Below are positions 1-10,600 of a stretch of DNA of 64,000 nucleotides, piece by piece. A program made the position numbers and the translations under genes. Each line of letters begins with the position of its first letter. The first letter of the stretch is position 1. Below the pieces are notes generated by a model. It was not told the origin of the DNA. It searched no databases and worked only from the letters and a program-made list of their open reading frames with translations. The DNA is from Cordylochernes scorpioides (lineage: Eukaryota > Arthropoda > Arachnida > Pseudoscorpiones > Chernetidae): the NCBI GenBank assembly GCA_030710605.1, contig CP092876.1:66526115-66590114 (forward strand), given 5' to 3'.

Positions 1-32
1 TATTCCGTTTATCATTACTCTTCACGGTTCAC

Positions 33-135
33 CCTTTCATACCTCATCCAAAAGGTTGGAAATAATCGTTATTTCTTCTTGAAATAAATTTTGAATTTTC
101 GTTGAAAAGAAACAAGTGCGAGATAGTATTTCAAA
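33..135. repeat. Half copy of a foldback MITE
   Basis: This stretch matches the right half of the foldback element at 18478-18637. Both share the blocks CCTTTCATAC and GGTTGGAAATAATCGTTA and the terminal arm AAAGAAACA..GCGxGAT. Only one arm is present, so it is a truncated copy. It has no coding capacity. Confidence 0.6.
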
Positions 136-516
136 TGTGGTTTTACAATCACAAGCCGCATTTTATTAGATTTTTAGCCGCATTAGATAGATAGACAGTA
201 TTCTGGGAGGATATCAATCAGTGAAACATAATGGTTGACTCTCCTGTTGAGCTAGAGGTTAAAACAAACGCCATCTATTGGCTGTTTCAGCTAAACTAGC
301 GTGCTCGGGTTAGTAACAAAGCCATTATTTCAGCTTTGGCAATTTCATAATGCCCACCCGAAGAACATGTTTTCGGTCTAATGGTCATCATCAGTCCTGG
401 CTGAAATTTGATTTCATGAAGTCTACAAGAGATCGAATATTATAATTTTTTAAAATTTAAATAAAGTCCCTGCGCATTATTATCCATCCTTTGAAGAAAA
501 TGTATTTTTTCTAAAT

Positions 517-632
517 TACCCTAGTACACGTCGTACAGGCCATTATAATCATGGTGGGTAGAATTTGGCGACTGCTTTTACTGTGAATGCACCACATGTC
601 TACACATATGAAAAGCAGTTCGAATTTTGCAA
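517..632 (-). repeat. 3' fragment of a tRNA-derived SINE
   Basis: The sequence is similar to 19965-20100 and 39889-40000, which are parts of longer SINE copies on the minus strand. Shared blocks are AGTACACGT, CAGGCCAT.ATAATCATGG and GTGCACCACATxT. The tRNA-like head is missing, so this is a 5'-truncated copy. Confidence 0.6.
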
Positions 633-1930
633 TAAATATGAAAAAATAAATGAAAATCTATATCTATTCTTATTTTGAATATATATTTGATAATATTCCC
701 GATAAATTTATTTTATTTTGAAAAATAAAGCAAAATACTTTTGTATATATAGGCATCCAAATTATTTTGTTTCATTAATTGATATAAATAGTTTAAAATT
801 TCGCCTGTAGATGGCGGGACCTGCAACATTTTGAAATTGTAACCACACTGTGTTATAAATATTCTAAATTGTATTTTTTCAGTAATAATTTGTTTGCAAC
901 TGATTTACATACATGATGAATATTCAATGATATGAAACACTCTGTTTTTGAGGCAAACGAAAATTGCTTTCATTCCATTCTGAGTTTACAAGTTTGATCT
1001 GCAATAACATTATTTTAAAGTATATACATTAGCGAATTAAGAAACTTTATAAGTTTCATCACATCTGAACCTAGTATGTCATGTTTTTTTGTAATAAATT
1101 TTCATCCATGTGTTTCATAAAATGACTTTCACAATTTATTATCAATTTTATCACAATATATTAATGCATAGGTAAATTCTGTATAATTCTAGAAGAATAA
1201 TGTACCTGTCTTAACTCATATGCATACTTGTATATCCCTATGCGAAGCTGCAATGGATACTCTTTGAAGAGCTCCTAATTTCATATGCAAAAAAAAAACC
1301 CTATTAAACATATAAAAGGTTAAATATATATTCATTATTTTATCTATAATATTTTTATATTCATTTGTATAGTATATTATATAGTTTTTATTCCTGTTTT
1401 GGCTTCGTGTTCCGAAAATTGTCAAATTAATTACGAAATGTTCTTACAGATGGCGGGACGAGTATCAATTAGTGTCTTCTGTGTTTTGTGTGAAGGATTT
1501 GTCCATCATCCATAATTTGAAATATTAAATCACACTATATATAAAAAAAATATTTAGAATAATTCAATAAATTTATTATGGTGAAAATATCAGGCATCAA
1601 GGGAAAATATATATATATATTTTTAATTGACAAATATCTCTAGCGTTCATATCTTCCCGCTTATCTCGTATCTTTTTTAAACAGTGCAGACTGTGCACTT
1701 TGCATGTATTGACAATATGTTAATAAAATGATTTTGATTGTCAAGTTGTCTAGATTTCGGGAACGAAAGCCCTTCTACAGGAGAAAATATTTTGCATTGA
1801 ATGTCAATTGAATTAGAGTTTGAATGAAATCAGAAATGCATAGGATGTTTACAGTTATTGGAATGCAGATTTAACGTGGCCTCCACTGCACGGTCTTATC
1901 GAGTTTGCTATTCAGAGGTTATGACGTTTC
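633..1930. other. AT-rich intergenic sequence, nothing recognised
   Basis: About 1.3 kb of very AT-rich DNA with short A and T runs and TA microsatellites near 1605-1625. No ORF longer than about 70 codons has protein-like composition. No terminal repeats or RNA genes were seen. Confidence 0.6.
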
Positions 1931-1937
1931 CATCAGT

Positions 1938-2170
1938 TTAAACGTTATGTATCTCCTCAACCAGCCGTAGGTTGGTAGCTGGCAGTATTCCTGTCCTCAC
2001 ATAGCTTCCTTTCTTTGACCAGTCCTTTGTTGATAGCGTAGCGCCTTCTTCTGAAATTGCCCATGGGTATTCTATATTCGGCAATTTTCTACCTAGTCGA
2101 CCTTCCATATATCCTTTGAGTGTCGGACAAGACATGTATGGAGCACCCATCATGATGGATCCCATTTATC
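1938..2170 (-). other. Unrecognised higher-GC segment with a 75-codon ORF
   Basis: This short island is less AT-rich than its surroundings and holds a stop-free minus-strand frame of 75 codons beginning MGSIMMGAPYMS. The composition looks more like decayed coding sequence than the flanks, so it may be a transposon relic. No family was recognised and no motif supports a function. Confidence 0.2.
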
Positions 2171-2352
2171 ATTCTGTGATCATTGGAAGAGTTATGTATT
2201 TGTTTACCCATACCTTCTACATCGCAGAACGGCAGCCATTATCTAGGTCTTAATTCAAATTCAATATACAATTTCCAAATTGGCTTGTAAATGTCTGGTT
2301 ATAGAGACGCTCGCATTTTCAAACCTAACTTCTGAAAGGGAATCATTCCACG

Positions 2353-2876
2353 TGGAAGAATTCTACGTCACCAAGACCAAAGAAGGCACGCTAAGTGTGC
2401 AGCAACGTCAAAGTGATGCTGACTGCTTTCTTCGACTACCGCGGTGTAGTACAACACAAGTACACACCAAAGGGTCAAACAATCACCAAAGAGTACTACA
2501 GGGATGTCCTCTATCGTCTACGTGATGCAGTGCGGCGCAGAGACTGGAGTTGTGGTCAACAGGCAATTGGTGCCTCAATCACGACAAAGCTCCAGGATAT
2601 TCCTCGCACTCGATTCAAACTTTTTTGGCGAAAAATCAGACTCCTGTAGTTCGCCAGACTCCTTACTCTCCTGATATGGCTCCCTGTGACTTCTGGCTGT
2701 ACGCCAAACTCAAGAGGCCATTGAAAGGAAAGCGATTTTAGACAAGAGAAGACATTATGACTACAACGACAGCCAAGCTAAACACGATTTCCGAAGAGGT
2801 TTTCTCGGAATGTTTCCAACAATGTTGCTGGGAGAAGTATGTGGAGTCTCAAGGAGACTATGTTGAGGGTCATTAG
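2353..2876 (+). pseudogene. mariner transposase relic, C-terminal two thirds
   Basis: The translation has the typical mariner order: SPRPKKAR, then VMLTAFFDYRG, GQTITKEYYRDVL, RLRDAVRRR, a HDKAP block (second catalytic Asp of DD34D) and YSPDMAPCDFW (third Asp), ending in EGDY-like residues before a stop at 2874. The N-terminal helix-turn-helix part and the first catalytic Asp region are absent. The frame is broken by a stop at 2392-2394, a shift near 2545 and a stop just after KGKRF. No terminal inverted repeats were found. It is a dead, 5'-truncated copy. The family is clear; the mariner subfamily is not. Confidence 0.85.
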
Positions 2877-3061
2877 GTCTCCAGCGCTCCAGGTATGTAT
2901 TTTTTTTCCCCGCCCGAAGGTCTGATAATTTTCTAAGAGACCTCGTATAGATTAATAAGGATGTATTTCCATTCTCGAGAAACATTCAAAATATTCTTTG
3001 AATTGGAGTTCGTTTCTCATACAAATATCCTAAGTCATACGACATAATAGATATCTATTCT

Positions 3062-3330
3062 AAAATTTATTATAATCCTTCCTGCCCAGAAGTCCAACCC
3101 CTCCTCTACGTGGCGGGCGGGAGAAGCAGCACAAGTAAGGGACTGTCCTGTAGTACGGTGTCGTGAGCCCCGAGCCGCTACGGTAACCGTGAAGGCCTAC
3201 AGGGAACTCTGAAATGTGTATGACTAAAGGCGCAATGGCATCCCCCTCCTTTCCATATAGTGGACAAGACATCACCATTATAATCCTTACAGTGGTACGA
3301 GTGAAATATTTAAAAAACATAGCTTTTTTA
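3062..3330. other. Unrecognised GC-richer segment
   Basis: About 270 bp that is clearly more GC-rich than its flanks (for example CCCGAGCCGCTACGG). A stop-free frame of 86 codons runs on the minus strand but has no recognised motif. A phrase in it (ATGGTGATGTCTTGTCCA) recurs in similar form near 55900, which hints at a dispersed repeat. Confidence 0.2.
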
Positions 3331-3368
3331 CTGGTGTATTATTAATCATTAGACATATATCAATATTA

Positions 3369-3712
3369 AAAATGGCATATGCTGACCAGGAGCATATGTG
3401 CTTTACAGAAGGCAGAGCGCCATCTGGTGGAACAGAAATCAACTAAACATTGATTTAGTCTGTTCCCTGATATTTGGCCAACCCAATTTCTTGATAAATC
3501 AAGAAAAGCCATCCACGAACGCGTTTCGCGCTTTTGACGCTCGTCAGCGTGGAGTAGGCTGAACCATTGCGACCAAAAAAGATTTTTTGATCCCAATGGC
3601 TTCCTGAAAAACCAAGAAATGGGTATTTAAGGCCAAACTTGCGTAAATACGCTTAGCACATTAAAAAACGAAAAAAAAAAATATCAATGTGAAAAATAAT
3701 TTAAAAAATAAG
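3369..3712 (-). mobile_element. Hammerhead-bearing repeat unit 1 (retrozyme/Penelope-like)
   Basis: This unit of about 340 bp is followed by a related unit at 3731-3960 in the same orientation. The two hammerhead motifs lie 335 bp apart. Shared blocks include TGACxAGG, GGAACAxAAATCAACTAAAC and CTTGATAAATCAAGAAAAGCC. A further copy lies at 49570-49790. Direct repeats of 150-400 bp, each with a type I hammerhead, are the known layout of metazoan retrozymes and Penelope-like terminal repeats. The assignment is by analogy, because no RT is attached here. Confidence 0.6.
3513..3552 (-). ncRNA. Type I hammerhead ribozyme motif
   Basis: Read on the minus strand, the order is stem I strand CCACG, core CUGACGA, stem II GCGU-CAAAA-GCGC (4 pairs with one G-U), core GAAA, palindrome ACGCGU containing the GU of the cleavage triplet GUU, then stem I strand CGUGG (5 of 5 pairs). 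Beyond stem I, AGCC upstream pairs with GGCU downstream after an internal loop, as in natural type I ribozymes with loop contacts. Helix III is only two pairs in a monomer, but its sequence is self-complementary. Known hammerheads of this kind act as dimers. All conserved core bases are present. Confidence 0.8.
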
Positions 3713-3730
3713 GTGTTGATACTGAAAAAA

Positions 3731-3960
3731 AAAATAGACATATCCTGACTAGGTCATCTAGTGGAACAAAAATCAACTAAACATACATTTATCTTTTTAG
3801 AGTGATATTTGTTCAAACCAATTCCTTGATAAATCAAGAAAAGCCAACAACGAACGCGTTTCGGGCTGTTGGCCCTCGTCAGCGTGGTACAGACTGTACT
3901 TCAACGACCAAAAAATGGGTCCTAGAGCAAGCTTCGTGAGCAATCTAGAAATAGGTATTC
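3731..3960 (-). mobile_element. Hammerhead-bearing repeat unit 2
   Basis: Second, shorter unit in the same orientation as unit 1. It carries the CCTGACTAGG, GGAACAAAAATCAACTAAAC and CTTGATAAATCAAGAAAAGCC blocks and then the ribozyme. It lacks the first part of the spacer found in unit 1 and has diverged from it. Confidence 0.55.
3848..3887 (-). ncRNA. Type I hammerhead ribozyme motif
   Basis: Same order as the motif at 3513-3552: CCACG, CUGACGA, stem II GGGC-CAACA-GCCC, GAAA, ACGCGU with cleavage triplet GUU, then CGUUG. The core is intact. Stem II has changed on both sides relative to unit 1 and still pairs (4 of 4). Stem I has one mismatch at its fourth pair, which may weaken it. Confidence 0.7.
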
Positions 3961-4142
3961 AAGGTCAAATTTGGGTAGAAACGCTGACGAGGGCTAACAG
4001 CCCGAAACGCGTACGTGGTTGACTTTTCTTTAGTTGATTTTTGTTTCACTAGATAGCGCTCTGCAATATAAAATGCTCTCATGTGAGCGATCAGGATGTA
4101 CATCTTTTAAAATATCAACACCCGCCATTTTTCTATTTTTTT
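3961..4142 (+). mobile_element. Inverted hammerhead-bearing repeat unit 3
   Basis: This is a partial unit in the opposite orientation, facing unit 2. After its ribozyme come TTTAGTTGATTTTTGTT, TAGATAGCGCTCTGC and a CAGGATGTACATC block, the reverse complement of the outer part of units 1 and 2. It ends against the Tc1 element at 4161. Confidence 0.55.
3978..4017 (+). ncRNA. Hammerhead ribozyme motif, stem I decayed
   Basis: Plus strand: CUGACGA (3983-3989), stem II GGGC-UAACA-GCCC, GAAA (4003-4006), then ACGCGU with cleavage triplet GUA. The catalytic core and stem II are complete. Stem I is weak: the upstream AAACG gives only three pairs with the downstream CGUGG. It is probably a decayed copy. 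Confidence 0.6.
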
Positions 4143-4160
4143 TTCACACACATATATATA

Positions 4161-5545
4161 CACTACGTGATATCGAAAAAGGAAAACCAAGAAAGAGGGG
4201 TAGAAAGTGATGAAACTTGGAAAAAAGAGAGAGACAGGAACGAACAACAAGTGATCTTTATTTCAAAATGATAGTTAGCATACAGAGCGAGAACGGCGTC
4301 GGCTCAGTAACAAGTAGGACCACCGCGGACGGCGATGCACGCAGCAACACGTCTAGGTAGAGAGTCAATCAGAGTACGGATGGCGTCCTGAGGGATGGCT
4401 CTCCATTCCCTTTCAACCATCTGCCATAGTTCGTCTTTTAAACGAGGCTGAGGCAAGGCATGCAAACGGCGTTCAATAATGTCCCAGACGAACTCGTTTA
4501 GTGAGAGGTCAGGAGAGTACAGTGGCCAGGGAAGCATATGTACATCTTGCAGAGCTTGTTGGCTAATTCGAGCAATGTGCGGTCGGTCGTTATCCTGCTA
4601 ATAAAGGGCATTGGGTACCCCCTGAAGATAGGGGAGTGTCCCCGGTCGCAGCACATCATTAACGTTTCGTTAGGCTGTAATAGTGTCCTGAATACGAACT
4701 AAAGGTAACCTGGTATCATACGTGAACTATGATTCCGCGTTGTCGAGCAGTGGGGCGTTCCACAAATGCTGCCGTATTAGTCCTCTCTCCACGTTGACGC
4801 CACATGTACACGACGACTATACTGGACAAACAGAGGCATGACTCATCTGAGAACACGATCCTGTGCCATTCCGTCATCCACGTCGATCTAGCCCGGCACC
4901 ATTCCAAACATTGGCATATATATCTAGGGCAGTCTGCTTACGGGACGACATGAATGCAAGCCATTAGCAAGCAATCGAAGGGAAATGGTCCTGGTCAGGA
5001 TGGAATGATCTAAGGTGTCTTGCACATTTTGCAGAATGGAGGTTCAATTCGCATGTGGGTCCACCGCTGCTTGTCGAAAGATACGCCGATCTACGCGAGC
5101 TGACATCACTCTGGCTGATCCGGCATTCCTATAAATGGCCTCATTCCCCTTTTGCAACCATATTCTCCACAGACTGTGCACCGTAGATGCATCCAGATAT
5201 GTATTAGCTGCGATTTTATGTATGGACCAACCTGCCCTTTTCAGTCCAATCACCAAGCCCCTCGTAAAAGCATCTGTCTTCTGGGACGACGGCCTGGCAT
5301 TATCTGCTATTACACGTGTCTTTTGAAACAAGAACAAAATTCCTATGATGATTTTTCTTGAGGAAACAAAGGCACGAATATTGTCCTATTTCTGCAAGTT
5401 CCTTCCCTTATATCTTACTCCATGTGCAAACGAGAGCTGCGCATTTCACATCATTTGCATAACTCGGTGAGGCGCATCAACTCTGAAATTTGCATAATTT
5501 CCTGGCCACTCTTTCTTGGTGTTCCATTTTCAATGTCGCGAAGTG
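4161..5545 (-). mobile_element. Tc1-like DNA transposon with TIRs and TA target duplication
   Basis: The left end CACTACGTGATATCG and the right end, read in reverse complement as CACTTCGCGACATTG, form terminal inverted repeats of about 38 bp that continue into CCAAGAAAGAG on both sides. TA flanks both ends (4159-4160 and 5546-5547). The length of 1385 bp fits the Tc1 family. The single gene inside is the broken transposase at 4304-5337. Confidence 0.85.
4304..5337 (-). pseudogene. Tc1-like transposase, frameshifted
   Basis: The minus strand encodes, in order, an N-terminal helix-turn-helix region (AFTRGLVIGLKRAGWSIHK followed by the second helix ending WRIWLQKG), then the block with HRIVFSDESCLCL holding the first catalytic Asp and VYMWRQRGER, then a QDNDRPH block with the second Asp near 4590, and finally YSPDLSLNEFVWD with the catalytic Glu. 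These are the DD34E signatures of Tc1. The pieces lie in three different frames with stops between them, so no functional protein can be made. The start is taken near 5337, where the HTH frame opens. It lies between the element's own TIRs. Confidence 0.85.
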
Positions 5546-5650
5546 TATTTCATTTTGATAGATTAATGAATTGTAGAGAAATGCATTTCTCTTAGTAAAT
5601 AGATATTAATTTTTCTCGAGAAGTTCCTCATCTTAACGATTGTGACACTA

Positions 5651-5868
5651 CACTCATGGACAAAACTTAAGGAAGTTTAAAGTCTCTGATGTCGCCGGTC
5701 GCCTATTTTTTTTTTTTTTTGAAGGATACATATGATTTTTTTTTCACACTTGGTTATCTCGTGTGTCTTCAATAAAAGTCACTGTGCATCAAGTATCTTT
5801 CAGAGTTATTGTCTGAATTCCGATAAACAAGATAAAAGATACAACTTCCTCAAGTTTTGTCCATGAGT
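5651..5868. mobile_element. TA-flanked MITE, family M1
   Basis: This 218-bp element starts CACTCATGGACAAAACTT and ends with the reverse complement AGTTTTGTCCATGAGT. A TA precedes it. It is non-coding. Further copies of the family are at 24077, 24490, 24976 and 38591. The TA duplication and TIR type suggest a Tc1/mariner-class transposase for mobilisation. The nearby Tc1 at 4161 has different TIRs and is not its partner. Confidence 0.8.
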
Positions 5869-5869
5869 A

Positions 5870-6630
5870 TAATTGGGGTATAAGCAACAATAACACAAAT
5901 ACAAATATACAAAGTCTGTAAATCCCAACTATGAATCTAAATATCCCAATATAATATATTATTGTCAATTTATCCTAACACACGTGAACAAAATAATTCA
6001 TCGAAAGATCTCAGAAATAACTTCTCTGGCCGAAGTTTCCTTTACTCTAAAGAAATATAAATGCTAGCAAGGCAATATCTATCTTCAAGAAATGTAAAAG
6101 GCAAATATCAAAAGAGGAGATATTAAATAATAAAATATTTAGAAAATATTTGTTTTTATTCAAGGTAGAGATATACGGCAGGTTTTTACGAATATTATTT
6201 TACTTCTAACTTTAGATTCATCGCTTAATACGTTGGATTTCCAGTTAGCACTGTTGAATAGCGTGTGGGAACTAAAGTTTTTATTCTCACTGATTAATAA
6301 ATAAAAGGCATTGTTCTCTAAGTTCGAATTATAAATAAACTCATATTATGTGTCCATTGTCTTTCTATGTTTATAGAGGAAAAGCTAAAATTGGCCGTTG
6401 AGCATGACTCCATTAAGGTAACAAGTTAGAGATCTTACAAGCGTTTCTTTGATTCCTTCACTGTTGATAGATAGCTCTGTCTACTTGTATTCACAGTAAA
6501 GGTTAAGACTATCGTTAAAAATAGCTAGAAGATACTTAGTGGTTTTTATGTCTCTCCATCGAGATTGCGTATAGATAATCACCTAGTTATTTTGATGATT
6601 TTTATAATCATACTATTGTTTGTGTGTTTG
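5870..6630. other. AT-rich sequence, nothing recognised
   Basis: About 760 bp without a credible ORF, terminal repeat or RNA gene. Composition matches the AT-rich background. Confidence 0.5.
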
Positions 6631-6633
6631 TAA

Positions 6634-6841
6634 GAAAAGAGAAAAGCTAACAGCGACGAGTTTTTTATTGAAAAAGTATAACATCAGCGAGCTTTCGAAC
6701 AATAACGTCCTTCAACAGGCTCAATACGAATACAAAAAGTCTTCTTTATGTTCGTATTCAGCCTGTTAAAATTTATTGTTCGAAAACTCGCCAAGCTTAT
6801 ACTTTTTCAATAAAGAAATTCGTCGATTTTACCTTTGGTCT
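6634..6841. repeat. Imperfect inverted repeat related to Penelope-like arms
   Basis: The left arm (GACGAGTTTTTTATTGAAAA, then AGCGAGCTTTCGAACAATA) recurs in reverse complement after about 6742. The motif CTTTCGAACAATAACGTCC followed by TTCAACAGG resembles the corresponding part of the Penelope-like arms at 52390-52440 (CTTTCGGGCAGTCACGCCC then TTCAACTGG). In reverse complement this reads GTTGAAGG, a short hairpin, then CGAAAGCTCG, which looks like a degenerate hammerhead. Non-coding. Confidence 0.6.
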
Positions 6842-7480
6842 CTTCTTAGAAATTAAATACGGCGATTCCTCCTATTTTAATATCATTGTTTGCATTAGAA
6901 CAATTTCTTCACATAGTGTTACAGGAGTATCACGACGTGGGATACACACAGGAGTTTTAGCCCCTGATTTCTCCAGGTTAAAGAAATCCATCACAGTACA
7001 CTACCTGACATAGGAGACAGAATCTGAATCTGGCGGTGCCCCCTGGATAGGCATCTAATGACTACAGCTCTTTTTACCTATCATGGAGTCTTGTAGATTA
7101 ATTCAGTCACCATGACCTTGGATAACTATACAATGACATAATGAAAAAATCCAACGCCATCTTAGTTGGTGAACCAAACTTCATTGTTTTAATGTATTTT
7201 CAGCGAAGGAAGTATTTTGCTGCAGCTCTATTTGTATAATCACGGAGCCTTATGAACTAAAGTCTGTAAATTTAATCCATAAATTCAGTCTCCATGACCT
7301 TGTATTATTATTATACAATAGGATAAAAGTAAAACCTAACACATACGATGGTCTTCATAATAATTATTTTAAGATCAATAAGTTGCATGAACTTGAACCG
7401 AGTTGTGTATGTAAATATGATGGGTAATTTATTTGAATATATATTTTTTCGCTGCATATATAGCCGCTCTCTCTCTTTTA
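6842..7480. other. Non-coding sequence, nothing recognised
   Basis: About 640 bp of moderately AT-rich DNA. No gene, tandem array or terminal repeat was recognised. Confidence 0.45.
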
Positions 7481-7505
7481 ATACACACACACACAAAGCC
7501 TTTAT

Positions 7506-7521
7506 TAAGACATTAGTCTTA
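7506..7521 (-). other. LINE 3'-terminal hairpin
   Basis: TAAGAC-ATTA-GTCTTA forms a six-pair hairpin a few bases before the TG-rich tail. The same hairpin occurs in two other copies with compensating loop changes (TAAGACC..GGTCTTA near 23082; TAAGACC..GGTTTTA near 63133). Hairpins at this place are recognised by the RT in L2/CR1-type elements. Here that role is inferred. Confidence 0.65.
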
Positions 7522-7655
7522 TACAGATTCTCCGTACAAGGTGCAATATCAGGAAAAGAGCAGCACAGGAAACCAGTAGTTCCGCAACTATATACAATTA
7601 TTAGAAATAAGGAAAAGTAAGATTTAATATGAAAGGTCGACCCCTCGATGTTTCA

Positions 7656-10600
7656 TCATTCTGAGGTGTAAGAACAATAGCTTCCAAGTTCTCTTTTCTC
7701 CCTCTTTACACCTACTGTCTCGTAAAAATTATATAGGGCCTGAGCAACTAGTCTGCTTGTTTGGGCACTGGTTAACATCATTTGGATTGACCTAAGTTGG
7801 CTGGTGTCTACCATTGAAAAGAATGTCCTTCTCTCCTCACTAATATATCTTGGCATTCATAGATATAATGAGATAGTTCAGTTTCCATATTTTCTTTGCA
7901 GAGATCACAAATCTTATCACCCTCTTTGAAAATGTTTGTATGGTTTTCCTTTAAAAACGAATATAGTATTCTCTGTTGTGCGATATAGCGTTTTACTGGG
8001 AATGGAAAGTTGCTAAGTAAATAGTTTTCAATTTGGAATGAACTGTGTAAATACTCATAGTGAGGGTAGAATTTAGAATTATCTATTTTTGCCTGGTCAC
8101 TTTGAATAGATTGTTCTATTGCAATTTTAGTTATTAAAGGTATTTCTTGCCGGATAATCCTTGCATCGTTGCAGTTAATTAACCATGAAAATCCTGTTGA
8201 GTTGAGTATGTTGGCCAAACTTTCCGCAAGTCCAATATAAATATTTCTATTTCTTGATATCTCATATAGTTGAGCTAAGCATATATGGGGGAGTCGGCTG
8301 CTGTTCATTTTTAGAATTCTAAGCCAGAACCCGAGTGTAAGTTTCAGCACCGTAACTCCCAGTGACGTTCTTCCGCACTCCATACGTAGAATAAAACCAG
8401 GAGTATATCTGGGTAAATTTAGAAGTCTCCGTAAAAAATTGTCTTGAACCCTGTCAACCAAGTTTTTTTGGTTGTCTGCCCAAATTTGAGCTGCGTAGAG
8501 CAAGGTTGACAGAACCATTGAGTCTAGAAGCTTGAGTGAGGATCTGATAGAATTGATTCTTGTTTTAGTCGATATTGCCCAGACCGCATTAATAGTATTT
8601 AGCGCCTTGTTTTTAAAATGCTTTGCCGCCTGTTGAGTTGAGTTTGACGCTGTCAGCTGGTAACCCAGATACGTGTATTTAGATGTTATAGTGAGAGGCA
8701 ATTGTCCCCAGAACCAAACATCCGATCGGGCCTTTCGGCCTCCATTTCTAAACACCATAACCTTTGATTTGCTCTGATTCAGCGTTAAAAAATTATCTTC
8801 GAAGTATTTTCTGATACTTTGATCTTTTTTTTGTAAATTTATCTTGGATTCTCCGAGAAGTACGATGTCGTCTGCGAACAGAAGGAGATGTATATTTCCA
8901 TAATTCGGTAAATAAATACTTGGCAAATCAGCGTCATCGTACAGAGAAACCAAGTCGTTTAGAAAAAGGATAAATAGATAAGGTGACAGGGGTTCACCTT
9001 GTAGAACACCAGCTTGTATTTTTATAAATTCTGTAAGTGATCCGTTCCATCTTATTGTTGCTGACATTTGATTATAATAGCTCTGTATAAGGCTGATAAA
9101 TCGGGTACTTAAACCATAAACTGTCAACTTTTTCCAAAGCAGGGAGTGTGGTACTGTATCAAAGGCCTTTTTGACATCTACGAAGAAGGCATATAACTTC
9201 CTCCTTTTGCGGCTCAGCGTCATCTGTATCAGTGAGGTAAGGGTAAAAATATGGTATTGACAGGAATATCCACTTCTGAAGCCCGCTTGGTTTTCCGCTA
9301 AGATTCCCCTTTTTTCAATCCAATTATTCAATCTTGTCTTTAATATGGACGTAAAGAGCTTTGATAAGTTGGATAACAATGATATTCCTCTATAGTTTGA
9401 TGGTATATTTGGGTCGCCATTTTTGAAAATAGGATGAATAATTGTTCTAGTCCACACTGATGGAACCGAGGATGTCGTCAATATTTTGTTGTATATATTT
9501 GTTAATAAAATCAAATATTCGTCAGGTAAAACTTTGATTGCTTCATTTGGTATGTTATCCAGTCCCGTTGCTTTATCCTTCCCCAGATTGGATATTTCCG
9601 TGGTGACCTCCATAAGCGAAATTTCTGAATCCAGATCCGGGTCCATATATGTTAGCGCCGGTGATATATACGCGTCCATTATAGGTGGGGAAGACAGCAG
9701 TCTTCGATAAAAATTCTTCCAATCACACATCGGGATATTGCCTTTAATTGTGGTTCTTTGCTTAAAAGATTTTATTATCTTCCAAAATTGAGAAGCGTTT
9801 CTAGCATTACAGAGGGCATTCTGTATATCATCAAAGTATTGGTTCTTTTTAAGTTTAATTAATGATAAATATTCTTTCTTGCTTGTGATAAACAAATCTT
9901 TGTTAACTACATTATTTTGTAATAAATACAGTTTAAGACTTTCTTTCATTTTTTTCTTAGCCGTATAACATTCCTCATCGTACCACGGTTTAGACCTCAA
10001 ACCACCAGATCTTATCTCACGTCTCATCCCCGCTCTTGACATTGCCGTTTGGATTTCAATTGTAAGCCTTTCGATTTGTGAGTCCAATGTGGAGCCCGTC
10101 AATGGTAAAATGGCTAAATCTCTCAAGTTGCCTTTAAAAGATATAGTCTTGTCTGCAACCCAGGAATACTTTCTTCCAGGACAAAACTTCGTAGAATCTT
10201 TTGACTTCATGTTATCTAAGCCCTTGAGTTTTAAAACAAGTGGTAGATGATCCGAATATGGCATGCATTCAACACTTAGATCAACAATGAGTTCCAGTAA
10301 TGCCGGTGAGACAACAGCAAGGTCTATAACTGAGGATCCTTGACTTGAGATAAAAGTAAAGTTTCCATTTCTGTCACTAGCAGATCTACCATTCAGTATA
10401 GTGAGGGAATTATCATCGTAGAAATCAACAAGAGTTTCTGAAAGAGATGATGAGACCGGATCGCGAGAAGCACGGCTGGCAGAAAGCAGAGTCGGGGTAA
10501 CTAGCAAGTTATGAAAATCTCCAAGGTCACCGGTGCGAACATTTAGATCACCGTATAGAACTATCTCAAAGCCCTCCTGGATTTTATTCTCAATGTAACT

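Noticed and set aside
4161-5868. M1 MITE at 5651 as an internal deletion derivative of the neighbouring Tc1
   Set aside because: The terminal repeats differ (CACTCATGGAC versus CACTACGTGAT), so they are separate families.
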